Numbered from the stretch's first letter, positions 7,710 through 16,894 are shown. The stretch: DNA of 64,000 nucleotides from Bacillus sp. T33-2 (GCF_002860205.1 NZ_PGVB01000008.1:174352-238351); one strand, 5' to 3'. Numbers and translations: made by a program. The notes: generated by a model from the letters alone, not told the origin.

Positions 7710-8678
7710 TTACTGGCCTCCAAGCTTTTTCAATAATGCGTTGTATTCCTCTTCAGTTACCCTTCCATCCAAAAGCATCGAACGGAGCTTTGTTTTTTTC
7801 ACGTTTTCAGTTGTTTGCTGTTGGGATTTGTCCTTCTTCCCGGATTGATTAGCGCGACTCCTCAGCACGAAGATCAGGAGGACTGCTGCAACTGCTGTAA
7901 CTCCGCCCACTACGGAGACAACAATCCAGAGTGGCATTTTTTCCTCGTTGTTCGTCGTATTTGTTTGTTTGGCAGATTCACCAGCCTTGTCATCCATGAT
8001 TTCGCCGGTCGTTCTTGTTTCTGCCCGTTTGTACTTCAGCTGGATTTCCTTCTTTTCCCCCGGCTTCATCCCCTGGGCCTGGTACAAAAACATGTTCATA
8101 TTGTAAGTATTTTTCTGGTGGGATTCAGCCTCGGGCTTAAGGGTAAAGCTGTCGGTCTTGAGCGGCTCCACAAAAATCAGGTTCAACAATGCTGTGTCCG
8201 CAAAGCTTTCGAATTTATAATCAAGTGTTTTACTGTCCTTGCTTTCGTTGATGCTGTCAGTGTAAAACTCAATCACAAATTTATAAATTTCCTCCGGCTT
8301 GATTTCCTCGCTCGTCTCCCATGAAATAGTGCCTTTTTGCTTGTCAAGTTGGTAATTGATTTCGTTCATTTCTGTCAGGTCCAGCGAATAATCAGCGACA
8401 TATCCAATCCGGAAGTTTTTGTCCTTGATAGGAATCGGTACTTCAATCTGGCCTTTTTGCGGCTTGTCTGTGTTGTTTTTAAGTGATACGTGGTAACCGA
8501 CCAAAAGCGGCGGCCTGTTTTTCTTTTTATCCTTCGGGTGGTAAGAAAATTCCGGCATCACCTGGATGGTCAATTCCTCCATCTGCAAGGCATTTTGATG
8601 ATTTTCCGCACTTGCCAGCCCGGGGACGGCGGCGAGGAGGCAAATGATCATGGACCAGGATAGCGCTATTTTTTTCAT
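7710..8678 (-). CDS. unknown exported membrane-anchored protein, first gene of ccm operon
   Basis: A 322-residue protein with a signal peptide (residues 1-25, ending ASAEN), a beta-rich exported domain, a low-complexity linker (about 215-235), one membrane helix (about 236-258) and a cytoplasmic tail. The tail ends in a SHOCT-like helix (LDGRVTEEEYNALLKKLG). No cysteines or heme motifs are evident, and I do not recognise the family. It ends two bases before ccmE and begins the operon, so a role in cytochrome c assembly or reductase function is inferred from position. The ATG has GGAGAGGATG upstream. Confidence 0.85.
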   Translation of the reverse strand: MKKIALSWSMIICLLAAVPGLASAENHQNALQMEELTIQVMPEFSYHPKDKKKNRPPLLVGYHVSLKNNTDKPQKGQIEVPIPIKDKNFRIGYVADYSLDLTEMNEINYQLDKQKGTISWETSEEIKPEEIYKFVIEFYTDSINESKDSKTLDYKFESFADTALLNLIFVEPLKTDSFTLKPEAESHQKNTYNMNMFLYQAQGMKPGEKKEIQLKYKRAETRTTGEIMDDKAGESAKQTNTTNNEEKMPLWIVVSVVGGVTAVAAVLLIFVLRSRANQSGKKDKSQQQTTENVKKTKLRSMLLDGRVTEEEYNALLKKLGGQ

Positions 8679-8745
8679 TGTTGAAACATCCTCTCCAGCA
8701 CATATGCTATTTCGTTTCGGGTCAGTCCGGTAAATTTGACGATTT

Positions 8746-8761
8746 CGTGAATATTTTCACA
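8746..8761. promoter_or_regulatory. CRP/FNR-type box, promoter-proximal
   Basis: CGTGA-N6-TCACA matches the FNR/CRP dyad with one mismatch from TGTGA-N6-TCACA. It lies about 70 bp upstream of the first ccm operon gene. With ccm and nrfH downstream, FNR is the likely regulator. The core promoter elements are not clear. Confidence 0.6.
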
Positions 8762-8914
8762 AGCACACTTATTTGGGTGCCCATGAAGCCGGTTAGTATG
8801 ACTTTTACCGTGACTCGACTTCGGGCAGAGGTTATCTAAAAGCAGATATGGACAATATAAAAATAAAATGCATTTTTAATCTACTTTATTTAAACCATTT
8901 ATAAACACGTTCAA

Positions 8915-8934
8915 TCTGTGATTATAATCACAGA
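8915..8934. promoter_or_regulatory. perfect CRP/FNR-type palindrome
   Basis: A perfect 20-bp palindrome whose core is TGTGATTATAATCACA (8917-8932), an exact FNR/CRP consensus dyad. It is 240 bp upstream of the ccm operon start. No plus-strand gene starts nearby until 9526, so it most likely serves the ccm operon or an unseen transcript. Confidence 0.7.
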
Positions 8935-9024
8935 AATTCACCAAGTTTTAACCGTTTTGTGAACGACTATATAAATAGTGAAAACCCGGTTTACCGCATC
9001 ATTTACAATAACTCAAAATTGCCG

Positions 9025-9072
9025 CAAAAAAGATGGCAAGGCCCATATTCCTTTGGGGAACCGGGCCTTGCC
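9025..9072 (-). terminator. terminator of ytzC
   Basis: A 10-bp perfect stem, GGCAAGGCCC/GGGCCTTGCC, at 9035-9044 and 9063-9072, followed on the minus strand by a T run. Confidence 0.85.
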
Positions 9073-9074
9073 AA

Positions 9075-9338
9075 TTATTGATCAAGTAAAATCATGCGGT
9101 TCTGCGTCTGCTGGAGCCTCAGCCTCATCCTGTGAAGCCTGTCACGCTGCTCTGCATTACAGCTGGCAGCAAGCCTGGTCAGATCATTGTAGGCTGCTTC
9201 AAGCGTCTGAAGCGTATCCGTGTAGTCCAGGCCATTGTATTGCTCCTGCCTGCTTGACTCATTGTATTCTTCCTCTGCATTTTGGATTGCCAGGTCACAA
9301 CGATGGAGAAGGTCATCTACAGACTGACGAGTCGCCAA
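9075..9338 (-). CDS. ytzC: YtzC-like small helical protein (DUF2524)
   Basis: An 87-residue, fully helical, soluble protein without membrane segments. It begins MATRQSVDDLLHRCDLAI and ends with LHRMRLRLQQTQNRMIL, closely resembling B. subtilis YtzC. The start is TTG with AGGAGGG seven bases upstream. Its function is unknown. It lies divergently next to ytqA as in B. subtilis, with its own terminator. Confidence 0.85.
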   Translation of the reverse strand: MATRQSVDDLLHRCDLAIQNAEEEYNESSRQEQYNGLDYTDTLQTLEAAYNDLTRLAASCNAEQRDRLHRMRLRLQQTQNRMILLDQ

Positions 9339-9525
9339 TGCAAACCCTCCTTGAATTCTGAATGAAGCGATTAGAGGCTTCAGTTCTATTGTGTTTCACA
9401 TCAGCATTTCTATCACTTTTCCTGCTTGCTAGATGCTTCCATTATTGATTTCCATTGGATATGGGCATTCCTCATGATAAAATAATATGATTTCCTTTTT
9501 AAACGTAAGCAAGGAGGGTACTGAA

Positions 9526-10545
9526 TTGAACCGGATCAACCCTTTTCCGTATGCAGCAGATGAGAAACGATACCATACGTGGAATTATCACCTCCGCCAC
9601 ACATTTGGACATAAAGTGTTTAAAGTGGCATTGGATGGAGGCTTTGATTGCCCGAACAGGGATGGGACAGTGGCACACGGCGGCTGTACTTTTTGCAGTG
9701 CCGCTGGTTCAGGGGATTTTGCCGGCAACCGGGCTGAGGACCTCGATACCCAATTCCTGAACATCAAGAACAAGATGCACACGAAATGGAAGGACGGCAA
9801 ATACATGGCCTATTTCCAGGCATACACAAACACCCATGCCCCAGTTGAAGCTTTAAGGGAAAAATACGAGACTGTACTGAAACAGGATGGAGTCGTAGGC
9901 CTGTCAATTGCCACGAGGCCGGATTGCCTTCCGGATGATGTCGTAGAATATCTTGCCGAACTAAATGAAAGAACATATTTGTGGGTGGAACTTGGCCTCC
10001 AGACAGTCCATGAACGGACAGCCCTCCTCATCAATAGGGCGCATGATTTTGAATGCTATATCCAGGGGGTGAATAAGCTCCGCAAGCACGGAATCCGCAT
10101 TTGTACACACATCATCAATGGGCTTCCGCTTGAAACCCCTGAAATGATGATGGAAACAGCTCGGGAGGTTGCAAAATTGGATGTGCAGGGAATCAAAATC
10201 CACTTGCTGCATCTTCTAAAAGGTACGCCTATGGTGAAACAGTACGAAAAAGGAATGCTTCAATTCCTGTCATTCGATGAGTATGTACATCTTGTATGCG
10301 ACCAGCTGGAAATACTCCCTCCTGAAATGATTGTGCACCGGATTACCGGCGATGGACCGATTGACTTAATGGTGGGGCCGATGTGGAGCGTCAACAAATG
10401 GCAAGTTTTGAACGCGATTGATGCTGAGCTTAAAAGAAGGGGCAGCATGCAGGGAAAATATTTCCGTAATAACTGTCCAGAGGCAAATGTTGCAAACAGA
10501 TCTTGTTTCTTCCGGGAAATTAGCGACAAGGTTGAGGTGAACTGA
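9526..10545 (+). CDS. ytqA: YtqA radical SAM protein (TIGR01212 family)
   Basis: A 339-residue radical SAM enzyme. The iron-sulfur ligands fall in FDCPNRDGTVAHGGCTFC, with a long first spacing (CX11CX2C) typical of this family rather than CX3CX2C. The start is TTG 9526 with AAGGAGGG seven bases upstream; an upstream ATG at 9487 lacks such a site. The gene overlaps mnmM by one base, as in B. subtilis, where this pair has been linked to mnm5s2U formation in the tRNA wobble position. The exact reaction of YtqA is stated from memory of that work. Confidence 0.88.
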   Translation: MNRINPFPYAADEKRYHTWNYHLRHTFGHKVFKVALDGGFDCPNRDGTVAHGGCTFCSAAGSGDFAGNRAEDLDTQFLNIKNKMHTKWKDGKYMAYFQAYTNTHAPVEALREKYETVLKQDGVVGLSIATRPDCLPDDVVEYLAELNERTYLWVELGLQTVHERTALLINRAHDFECYIQGVNKLRKHGIRICTHIINGLPLETPEMMMETAREVAKLDVQGIKIHLLHLLKGTPMVKQYEKGMLQFLSFDEYVHLVCDQLEILPPEMIVHRITGDGPIDLMVGPMWSVNKWQVLNAIDAELKRRGSMQGKYFRNNCPEANVANRSCFFREISDKVEVN

Positions 10546-11117
10546 TGAAACTTGACAGAATCCTGCCATTCGCGAGAAGCCTTTTAGAAAAAGCCGTACA
10601 GCCCGGTGATATTGCGGTTGATGCAACAATTGGAAATGGCCACGACACACTGTTTTTAGCCAATCTCGTTGGTCCGTCAGGGAGGGTTTACGGCTTTGAC
10701 ATCCAGGATGAAGCGCTGTTGTCGACCAAGTCCAAATTGATTCAGCATGGCATGATTGACAGGGCCACCCTCTTTTGTAATGGACATGAACAAATTGCCG
10801 AATGTATTCCTCCCTTGCATCATGGGAAAATTTCAGGCGCAGTATTTAATCTGGGTTATTTGCCAGGCGGTGACAAAAAGGTGGTCACGGCGCCAAAAAC
10901 AACCATTGCAGCAGTCGACCAGCTGATCCATCTGTTGGAACCAGGGGGAATAATCGTGCTCGTCATCTACCATGGCCATCCTGAAGGTGCTGTAGAACGC
11001 GATTACCTTCTCAAGTATGTAAGAACCCTGGACCAGAACCTCGTCCATGTCCTGCAATACCAGTTTATAAATCAAAAAAACAATCCGCCGTTCGTGGTCG
11101 CGATTGAGAAAAGATAA
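10545..11117 (+). CDS. mnmM: class I SAM-dependent methyltransferase, MnmM/YtqB
   Basis: A 190-residue Rossmann methyltransferase. The SAM-binding motif AVDATIGNGHDTLFLA lies at residues 24-39, the acidic loop is FDIQDEAL, and NLGYLPGGDK matches the family motif IV. YtqB of B. subtilis is the tRNA 5-aminomethyl-2-thiouridine methyltransferase (MnmM). Translation is coupled to ytqA through a TGATG overlap. Length matches the family. Confidence 0.88.
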   Translation: MKLDRILPFARSLLEKAVQPGDIAVDATIGNGHDTLFLANLVGPSGRVYGFDIQDEALLSTKSKLIQHGMIDRATLFCNGHEQIAECIPPLHHGKISGAVFNLGYLPGGDKKVVTAPKTTIAAVDQLIHLLEPGGIIVLVIYHGHPEGAVERDYLLKYVRTLDQNLVHVLQYQFINQKNNPPFVVAIEKR

Positions 11118-11126
11118 ATGAAAAGT

Positions 11127-11147
11127 GGGGCTGGCCCTCCCAGCCCC
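11127..11147 (-). terminator. stem-loop between convergent mnmM and ytpB
   Basis: GGGGCTGG/CCAGCCCC stem with a 5-base loop, followed on the minus strand by a T-rich stretch. It could serve both genes, but the uridine run on the plus strand is poor. Confidence 0.6.
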
Positions 11148-11170
11148 TCTATATATGTTGACGACAGTAA

Positions 11171-12283
11171 CTATCTCCCCGGCACCAGCAAGCCCATGAT
11201 TGTCCTCATCAATCCGGCAGGGCTCCATCTTTGCACAGAGCGGTAAATCAGACCATTGAAGTAAAAAAAATAGCTGGCCGCCCCTCCCTGCTTAATCATC
11301 TGTACCGCCAGTTTTCTGACTTTTCGCTGGCTGCGGACCTTGGCATCTGATAAATATACTCCAAGCAGACCCCTGTTGATCAGTCGGTGAAATTTTCTGT
11401 GAGGAAGCTTGGAGGTGTGAAGATCAGCGTTGTCAATAAAATGCTTCAGCCTTTCAAACAGCCTTTCCTCATTTTCGTAATAAGTGCAGAAATTCAGGTC
11501 TCCCCCTGCTCGGTCTTCCTCCTGGTCGATTAAATAATCAAGCAGGATGTGCAGCCCCTGTATGTAAGGAAAATAGCCGCTCTTGATTGTTGCGGCAAGC
11601 TCCGGACGAAAATCCTCCCTCATCGCATAAGATACCAGGCAAAAGATCCCAAGGGTAGAGCCTGTACATGCCGAAAACTCGTACCATTCCATATCAGGAA
11701 TGATCGAGCGGTGGTTTTCGAACCAGCTCTTCAGTCTTGGCACCCTGTCGTTTACGACGACGTGTTTGTGGACTTGCAGATCACAATAGAGTCGGCACAG
11801 CTCCATCAAATGCTCGCTGATAGAGTTAAAGTGCTCAATTTTTTTTAACACGCTTCTGCACGTCTGAACCAGTTCGGATAAATACCCTCCGTCATCCCGG
11901 TCCAGCCGTTCCCGGTAATAGGTCCCAGACGCCGCGCCAAGTGACAAAGCATCGGACATCCCTTCGTGGAGAGCCGCAAAATCAGCCGGATCATGTGATG
12001 TGCTTCTGTCGCACAAATTATCTAAATAATCACTGATCGTTTGATAGGCTACGATAAAGCGGATTGCATCGCTGCTGTTTTCCAGTGCTGCCAGGCTGAA
12101 GATTGCGCCTCCTTCACAATGAAACGCCTTTAGTTCAATGCTTGCCAGAGCCTGCTTTCTCAATTCGGGATTGGGTATCATCCCAGCCCTGCGCTTCCAC
12201 CTTTGGATCTCGCGGTTGACTTCAGGAAGCACTTTTCTGTATACATGGTACATTAAGCTCAACGGCTTTGATGGAATCGACAT
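11171..12283 (-). CDS. ytpB: YtpB, tetraprenyl-beta-curcumene synthase-like
   Basis: A 370-residue helical protein resembling B. subtilis YtpB, which makes C35 tetraprenyl-beta-curcumene (sesquarterpene pathway). The Asp-rich stretch SDYLDNLCDR (near residue 84) and a second acidic site, DYLIDQEED (near 250), are candidate metal-binding sites. It lies 15 bases after ytpA on the same strand, the B. subtilis arrangement. The ATG at 12283 gives the family length. Confidence 0.88.
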   Translation of the reverse strand: MSIPSKPLSLMYHVYRKVLPEVNREIQRWKRRAGMIPNPELRKQALASIELKAFHCEGGAIFSLAALENSSDAIRFIVAYQTISDYLDNLCDRSTSHDPADFAALHEGMSDALSLGAASGTYYRERLDRDDGGYLSELVQTCRSVLKKIEHFNSISEHLMELCRLYCDLQVHKHVVVNDRVPRLKSWFENHRSIIPDMEWYEFSACTGSTLGIFCLVSYAMREDFRPELAATIKSGYFPYIQGLHILLDYLIDQEEDRAGGDLNFCTYYENEERLFERLKHFIDNADLHTSKLPHRKFHRLINRGLLGVYLSDAKVRSQRKVRKLAVQMIKQGGAASYFFYFNGLIYRSVQRWSPAGLMRTIMGLLVPGR

Positions 12284-12297
12284 AGATGGCTCCTTCC

Positions 12298-13104
12298 TTA
12301 ATAAGCATAGCCAATTGCTTTTAACTGGCTCAAAACAAAATCCTTCGCGTATTCAAACACTTCTTCCCGTTCAGGCTCATTAAAAATTTCATGATAGCAT
12401 TTCGGCCATTCTTTATACCGTTTTTCTGACTGCGGGGCTTGATTGAACCATTCTTTTACCGCATGTTTATTGACAATCCTATCATCTCCGGCCTGCATCA
12501 AGAGCATCGGCACGTCCCGCACCTTATCCAGGCTGGCAAATGCAAGCTTCATCGCTGCCGCCAACTCCCTGTACCACCTCACTGATACTTTAGTGACGTA
12601 AAGTGAATCATTCGCATCAGCGTCCCGTACGTCCTGGTTGCGGGTGGCCATATCGACCGTAATGCCCGCCGGCATTCTGAACGCGGGCATAAAGACATTC
12701 AAGATATGCGAAAGCATATACTTGAACTTTGACGGAGCCGCTACAAGCCCAAGGCATGGAGATGACAGGATGACTCCTGCCAAATTAAGATTGGCTTCCT
12801 GGAGAAGCCTGATTGCCACCAGTCCTCCCATACTGTGGCCAAGCAAAAATACTGGCAATTCAAATTCGTAGGCGGCATGGACCCAGTCCTTTACTTCATT
12901 CAAATACTCGTCAAAGGAATCAATATGGCCGCGATTTGCCCTTGTTGTCAGCCCTTGCCCGGGCAAATCCCCCATGATGACATGAAAGCCTGATGAGCGC
13001 CACATTTCAATCAGCCATCCATATCTGCGATGATGCTCAAGAGCACCATGCACCATTACGATAACCGCCTTTGCCTCACCTTCTGCTTCCCATTTCCACA
13101 TCAT
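12298..13104 (-). CDS. ytpA: YtpA, alpha/beta hydrolase (lysophospholipase-type)
   Basis: An alpha/beta hydrolase with the nucleophile elbow GHSMGG, the oxyanion region VHGALEHH, and a late catalytic His in CYHEIFNEPEREE. B. subtilis YtpA is a lysophospholipase needed to form the phospholipid antibiotic bacilysocin. Two adjacent ATG codons at 13104 and 13101 follow AGGAGGAAG; a GTG at 13131 is further upstream without a good site. It pairs with ytpB in one transcript. Confidence 0.87.
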   Translation of the reverse strand: MMWKWEAEGEAKAVIVMVHGALEHHRRYGWLIEMWRSSGFHVIMGDLPGQGLTTRANRGHIDSFDEYLNEVKDWVHAAYEFELPVFLLGHSMGGLVAIRLLQEANLNLAGVILSSPCLGLVAAPSKFKYMLSHILNVFMPAFRMPAGITVDMATRNQDVRDADANDSLYVTKVSVRWYRELAAAMKLAFASLDKVRDVPMLLMQAGDDRIVNKHAVKEWFNQAPQSEKRYKEWPKCYHEIFNEPEREEVFEYAKDFVLSQLKAIGYAY

Positions 13105-13246
13105 TTCTTCCTCCTGCCATTTAACTTTCACTGTTTTCTAAATAATATATAATTAACTTGACGCGCTGCGCACTGTGCAAGTTAAAAGCATTAATTTTAC
13201 ACTGCACAAAATACTAATATCATTTTTTTCGTGGGAGAGTGGGCAA

Positions 13247-13783
13247 ATGATTTACCCGTATAATGGTAAATTACCTAAAATTGCTGAGTCAGCCTTTATC
13301 GCAGATTACGTTACAATCACCGGTGATGTCGAAATCGGTGAAGAATCCAGCATCTGGTTTAACTGTGTCATTCGGGGTGATGTAGCGCCTGTGATGATCG
13401 GCAACCGTGTGAACGTCCAGGACAATTCAACCCTGCACCAGAGCCCTGGCAATCCGCTTATCCTTGAGGATGAGGTGACAGTTGGGCACCAGGTCATTCT
13501 TCACAGCTGCATCGTCAGGAAACAAGCATTGATCGGCATGGGAGCGATTGTCCTGGACGGTGCTGAAATCGGTGAGGGGGCATTTATCGGTGCAGGCAGC
13601 CTTGTCCCCCAGGGAAAAAAAATCCCGCCTAATACTCTTGCTTTCGGAAGGCCGGCAAAAGTGGTCCGTGAGCTTACAAGAGAAGATATTGCAGATATGG
13701 AACGAATATCACGGGAATATGTTGAAAAAGCGAAATCATATAAAAGCGTGCAAACGAAAAATGGCGGACAAAGTACCGGCTAA
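13247..13783 (+). CDS. ytoA: YtoA, gamma-carbonic-anhydrase-type hexapeptide protein
   Basis: A 178-residue left-handed beta-helix protein with hexapeptide repeats (IGEESSIWFNCVIRGD, VGHQVILHSC, IGMGAIVLDGAEIGEG). Histidines in VGHQVILHSC fit metal ligands of the gamma carbonic anhydrase family, but activity is unproven for this branch. ATG 13247 has GGGAGAGTGGG upstream. It is divergent from ytpA and followed by a short terminator. Confidence 0.88.
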   Translation: MIYPYNGKLPKIAESAFIADYVTITGDVEIGEESSIWFNCVIRGDVAPVMIGNRVNVQDNSTLHQSPGNPLILEDEVTVGHQVILHSCIVRKQALIGMGAIVLDGAEIGEGAFIGAGSLVPQGKKIPPNTLAFGRPAKVVRELTREDIADMERISREYVEKAKSYKSVQTKNGGQSTG

Positions 13784-13796
13784 TCGAACTTTACCC

Positions 13797-13824
13797 CAAA
13801 AATGGCATTATATGCCTTTTTTCG
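13797..13824 (+). terminator. terminator of ytoA
   Basis: GGCAT/ATGCC stem within an A-rich arm and a run of T residues. Confidence 0.65.
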
Positions 13825-13923
13825 TGATGAATCCCGCTTAACATTCGCTGCAAAAAGCCGATATAAATATATAATGATTGCCTGTTTAAGACATCATCAA
13901 ACAAGGCCTTAAAGGTGATATAT

Positions 13924-14790
13924 TTGACTTTATTATATATTTTAATCGGATTTTTATCGCTCTCGCTGTTTCTTCTCCTAAGAAACAGCGGACATCTCCT
14001 GAAAGCTGCGATTACGTTTTATGCGGTATTCCTGCTTGTGATGGCGTTTTTTCTGCCAGACATTGAAGAAAGCGGCCGTGTCGCAAGGGCCGTTGTTTCT
14101 GTCAAACAATGGGCTTATCCGCCGGCTGTTGAAACAGAAACATTTGTTGAGCATAGCCAGCCGGTGCCGATCATTGAAATCAAGGACCACGCACTGATCG
14201 ATGCACCGGCAATTTCCCAAATGCCGGAGCTTCCGCGGGGCTGTGAAGTGACCAGCCTGACGATGCTTCTTCAGCATGCGGGCATTTCTGTTGATAAAAT
14301 GATCCTTGCCGAAAAAGTTAAAAAAAATCCTGAAACATACAAGGCAGAAGGCGGCGAAATTTATTTTGGAGATCCAAATAAAGGGTTTGTAGGCAATATG
14401 TATACTTTCAGTGAACCCGGCCTTGGAGTTTACCATGTTCCAATCAAAGAACTGGCAGACCAGTATCTTCCCGGAAGAATTGCCGATTTAACCGGTTCTG
14501 AACTGCAGGAAATTAAAAACCATCTTTCTGAAGGACGGCCGGTCTGGGTCATCACGAATATACAGTTCAAAAAACTGCCGGAAACTGCTTTTCAGACTTG
14601 GCAAACCCCAGATGGGGAAATCAAGGTTACCTACAAGGAACATTCGGTATTGCTTACCGGGTACGACGGACAATCCATATATTTTAATGACCCTCTTACC
14701 GGCGAAAAAAATAAAAAAGCACCCATCGCTGATTTCGAAGAATCATGGGTGCAGATGGGAAGGCAGGCGATCACCTACCTTCCTCATTAG
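13924..14790 (+). CDS. membrane-anchored C39-like cysteine peptidase
   Basis: A 288-residue protein from the TTG at 13924, which has AAAGGTG six bases upstream; a GTG at 13915 overlaps that site and is less likely. Two N-terminal membrane helices precede an exported Peptidase_C39_2 domain. The catalytic Cys is in LPRGCEVTSL, the His in KEHSVLLTGYD and the Asp in FNDPLTG. The substrate is unknown; exported cell-wall or peptide processing is possible. It ends overlapping the asnB end by four bases, tail to tail. Confidence 0.85.
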   Translation: MTLLYILIGFLSLSLFLLLRNSGHLLKAAITFYAVFLLVMAFFLPDIEESGRVARAVVSVKQWAYPPAVETETFVEHSQPVPIIEIKDHALIDAPAISQMPELPRGCEVTSLTMLLQHAGISVDKMILAEKVKKNPETYKAEGGEIYFGDPNKGFVGNMYTFSEPGLGVYHVPIKELADQYLPGRIADLTGSELQEIKNHLSEGRPVWVITNIQFKKLPETAFQTWQTPDGEIKVTYKEHSVLLTGYDGQSIYFNDPLTGEKNKKAPIADFEESWVQMGRQAITYLPH

Positions 14791-16691
14791 CCTTGAGTCG
14801 CCTGCAATGATTTTTTCGCTTCATACTCCTCCTGGAAGGAGTATTTTTTTTCGGCATACACATCATGCCATACCATGAACATAAGAACGGTCCATATTTT
14901 CCGGCTGTAATCGCCTTTGTTCTGGCAGTGGTCTTCAAGCAGCCGCAATACATATTGTTTATTGATTAAATGGTCAGTGTTGCTTTCGCGGATTGTGTTT
15001 TTCGCCCAATCATGCATTTCGTCCTTCAGCCAGTGGCGGATTGGAACAGGAAAGCCCAGCTTTTTACGGTTAAGGACGTGGTCTGGCACAATCCCCTCTG
15101 CAGCTTTCCGCAAAATATACTTTGTCGTGCCATCCGCAGTTTTTAGGCTCGTTGGTATCTTCGAAGCTGTTTCGAACACCACTTTATCAAGGAACGGAAC
15201 GCGCAGCTCCAGTGAATGGGCCATTGTCATTTTATCTGCTTTCAACAGGATATCCCCGCGCATCCACGTATGGATGTCAATATACTGCATCTGGTCTACC
15301 GGGTCATAGCCTCTGCTTTCCTGATATAACGGTTTTGTGATATCCGTATATTGAACACCGTCCTGATAAACATTCAACAGCTCGCGCTTCTCATTCTCGG
15401 TAAACATTTTGGCGTTGCCGATATAGCGTTCCTCCATTGGGGTCACGCCACGTTCGATGAAGCTCTTGCCCTTCATTCCCTCAGGCATTATTTTCGCTAT
15501 GCCTCTAAGGAGCGATTTCCCTGCCTCGGGAATTTTGTTGAATACTTCCAGATCCTGCGGTTCGCGGTAAATATTATAGCCGCCGAACAATTCATCTGCC
15601 CCTTCACCGGACAGGACGACAGTGACATGCTTTCGCGCTTCGCGGGCTACAAAATAAAGCGGGACACACGCCGGGTCGGCAAGAGGATCGTCCATATGCC
15701 ACATGATTTTTGGAAGTTCTTTCATGTACTCTTCCGGGGTGATCACATAGCTGATATTCTCGACGCCTAGCTTGTCGGCTGTTTCCTTCGCCACATCAAT
15801 TTCACTGAAGCCGTTCCTTTCGAAACCGACGGAAAAAGTCTTGATGGCTGGATGGAATTCCTTTGCGATCGAAGCAATGATCGAAGAGTCAATTCCGCCG
15901 GAAAGGAACGATCCAACGGGCACGTCACTGCGCATATGCATTTTTACTGAATCAAATAGTACATCCTTAATTTCCTTGATGAAATGGGCCTCCGATTTTT
16001 GCACCGGCTGGAAGTGCGCTTTCCAGTACCTCTGGATGTTCATTGGAGCGCCTAGTTTTTTTGTGAAAAAATGTCCTGGCTCAAGCTTTTTTATTCCTTC
16101 GGACATAGTGTCAGGCTCAGGGACGAACTGGTACGTTAAATAGTGCTGGAGAGACTGATAATCCAGCACATCATTTTCAAGGGCATGGAGGATGCTCTTC
16201 TTCTCGGATCCAAAGAAAGTCCTTTCCTTGTCGTCGTAGTAAAAGAACGGCTTGATTCCAAATGGATCCCTGGCGCCAAACAGAACCTGCTCCTCCTTGT
16301 CCCAGATAACGAAAGCAAACATCCCGCGCAGTTTTTCGACTGACTTTTCCTTCAGATGACTGTACAGGGCAATAATGACTTCTGTATCAGAGTGTGTTGC
16401 GAATGACAACCCCTCCCGGATCAATTCTTCTCGAAGTTCTACATAGTTGTACACTTCCCCGTTGAAAATGATCCAATAGCGTTCATTTTCATAAGTGAGC
16501 GGCTGGTGTCCGCACTCGATGTCAATGATGCTGAGGCGGCGGAAGCCGAACTGGATATGCTCATCATAAAAATAGCCATCATCATCAGGGCCACGATGAG
16601 TAATGATATCATTCATATTTTTAAACAGCTGTTTTTGTTCACTGCTGTATTCCTGTGCTTTTTCATGTACACAACCGATAAAGCCACACAT
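14787..16691 (-). CDS. asnB: asparagine synthetase B, glutamine-hydrolysing
   Basis: A 634-residue class II amidotransferase. The start ATG 16691 puts the nucleophile Cys at position 2 (MCGFIG); an in-frame start 12 bases upstream would bury it. The glutaminase half contains RGPDDDGY and FNGEVYNY. The synthetase half contains the pyrophosphate loop SGGIDSS and SGEGADELFGGY. It converts aspartate and glutamine to asparagine with ATP. Length matches B. subtilis AsnB, which sits in the same neighbourhood. Confidence 0.95.
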   Translation of the reverse strand: MCGFIGCVHEKAQEYSSEQKQLFKNMNDIITHRGPDDDGYFYDEHIQFGFRRLSIIDIECGHQPLTYENERYWIIFNGEVYNYVELREELIREGLSFATHSDTEVIIALYSHLKEKSVEKLRGMFAFVIWDKEEQVLFGARDPFGIKPFFYYDDKERTFFGSEKKSILHALENDVLDYQSLQHYLTYQFVPEPDTMSEGIKKLEPGHFFTKKLGAPMNIQRYWKAHFQPVQKSEAHFIKEIKDVLFDSVKMHMRSDVPVGSFLSGGIDSSIIASIAKEFHPAIKTFSVGFERNGFSEIDVAKETADKLGVENISYVITPEEYMKELPKIMWHMDDPLADPACVPLYFVAREARKHVTVVLSGEGADELFGGYNIYREPQDLEVFNKIPEAGKSLLRGIAKIMPEGMKGKSFIERGVTPMEERYIGNAKMFTENEKRELLNVYQDGVQYTDITKPLYQESRGYDPVDQMQYIDIHTWMRGDILLKADKMTMAHSLELRVPFLDKVVFETASKIPTSLKTADGTTKYILRKAAEGIVPDHVLNRKKLGFPVPIRHWLKDEMHDWAKNTIRESNTDHLINKQYVLRLLEDHCQNKGDYSRKIWTVLMFMVWHDVYAEKKYSFQEEYEAKKSLQATQG

Positions 16692-16894
16692 TATGTACTT
16701 CACCTACTCCATTTCAAAAAAATTTATTCACTTTGTTTATGACAATCCTCATCAAAAACATACTATCTAATACTACCACTAATCGTAATAGATTGGCAGT
16801 GGCGAGTCAAAAAATTCTGCGGAAAAAACAGGTAACGCTATATATTACCTGCTTTTACAACAGACAAACCGTATCTTATATATGACGAAAAATT

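Larger units (their letters stand above)
8679..9024. other. upstream region of the ccm operon
   Basis: No gene is visible in this stretch. It holds the two FNR-type boxes listed separately and AT-rich sequence, including TATATAAAT near 8968. A supported transcription start cannot be named. Confidence 0.5.
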
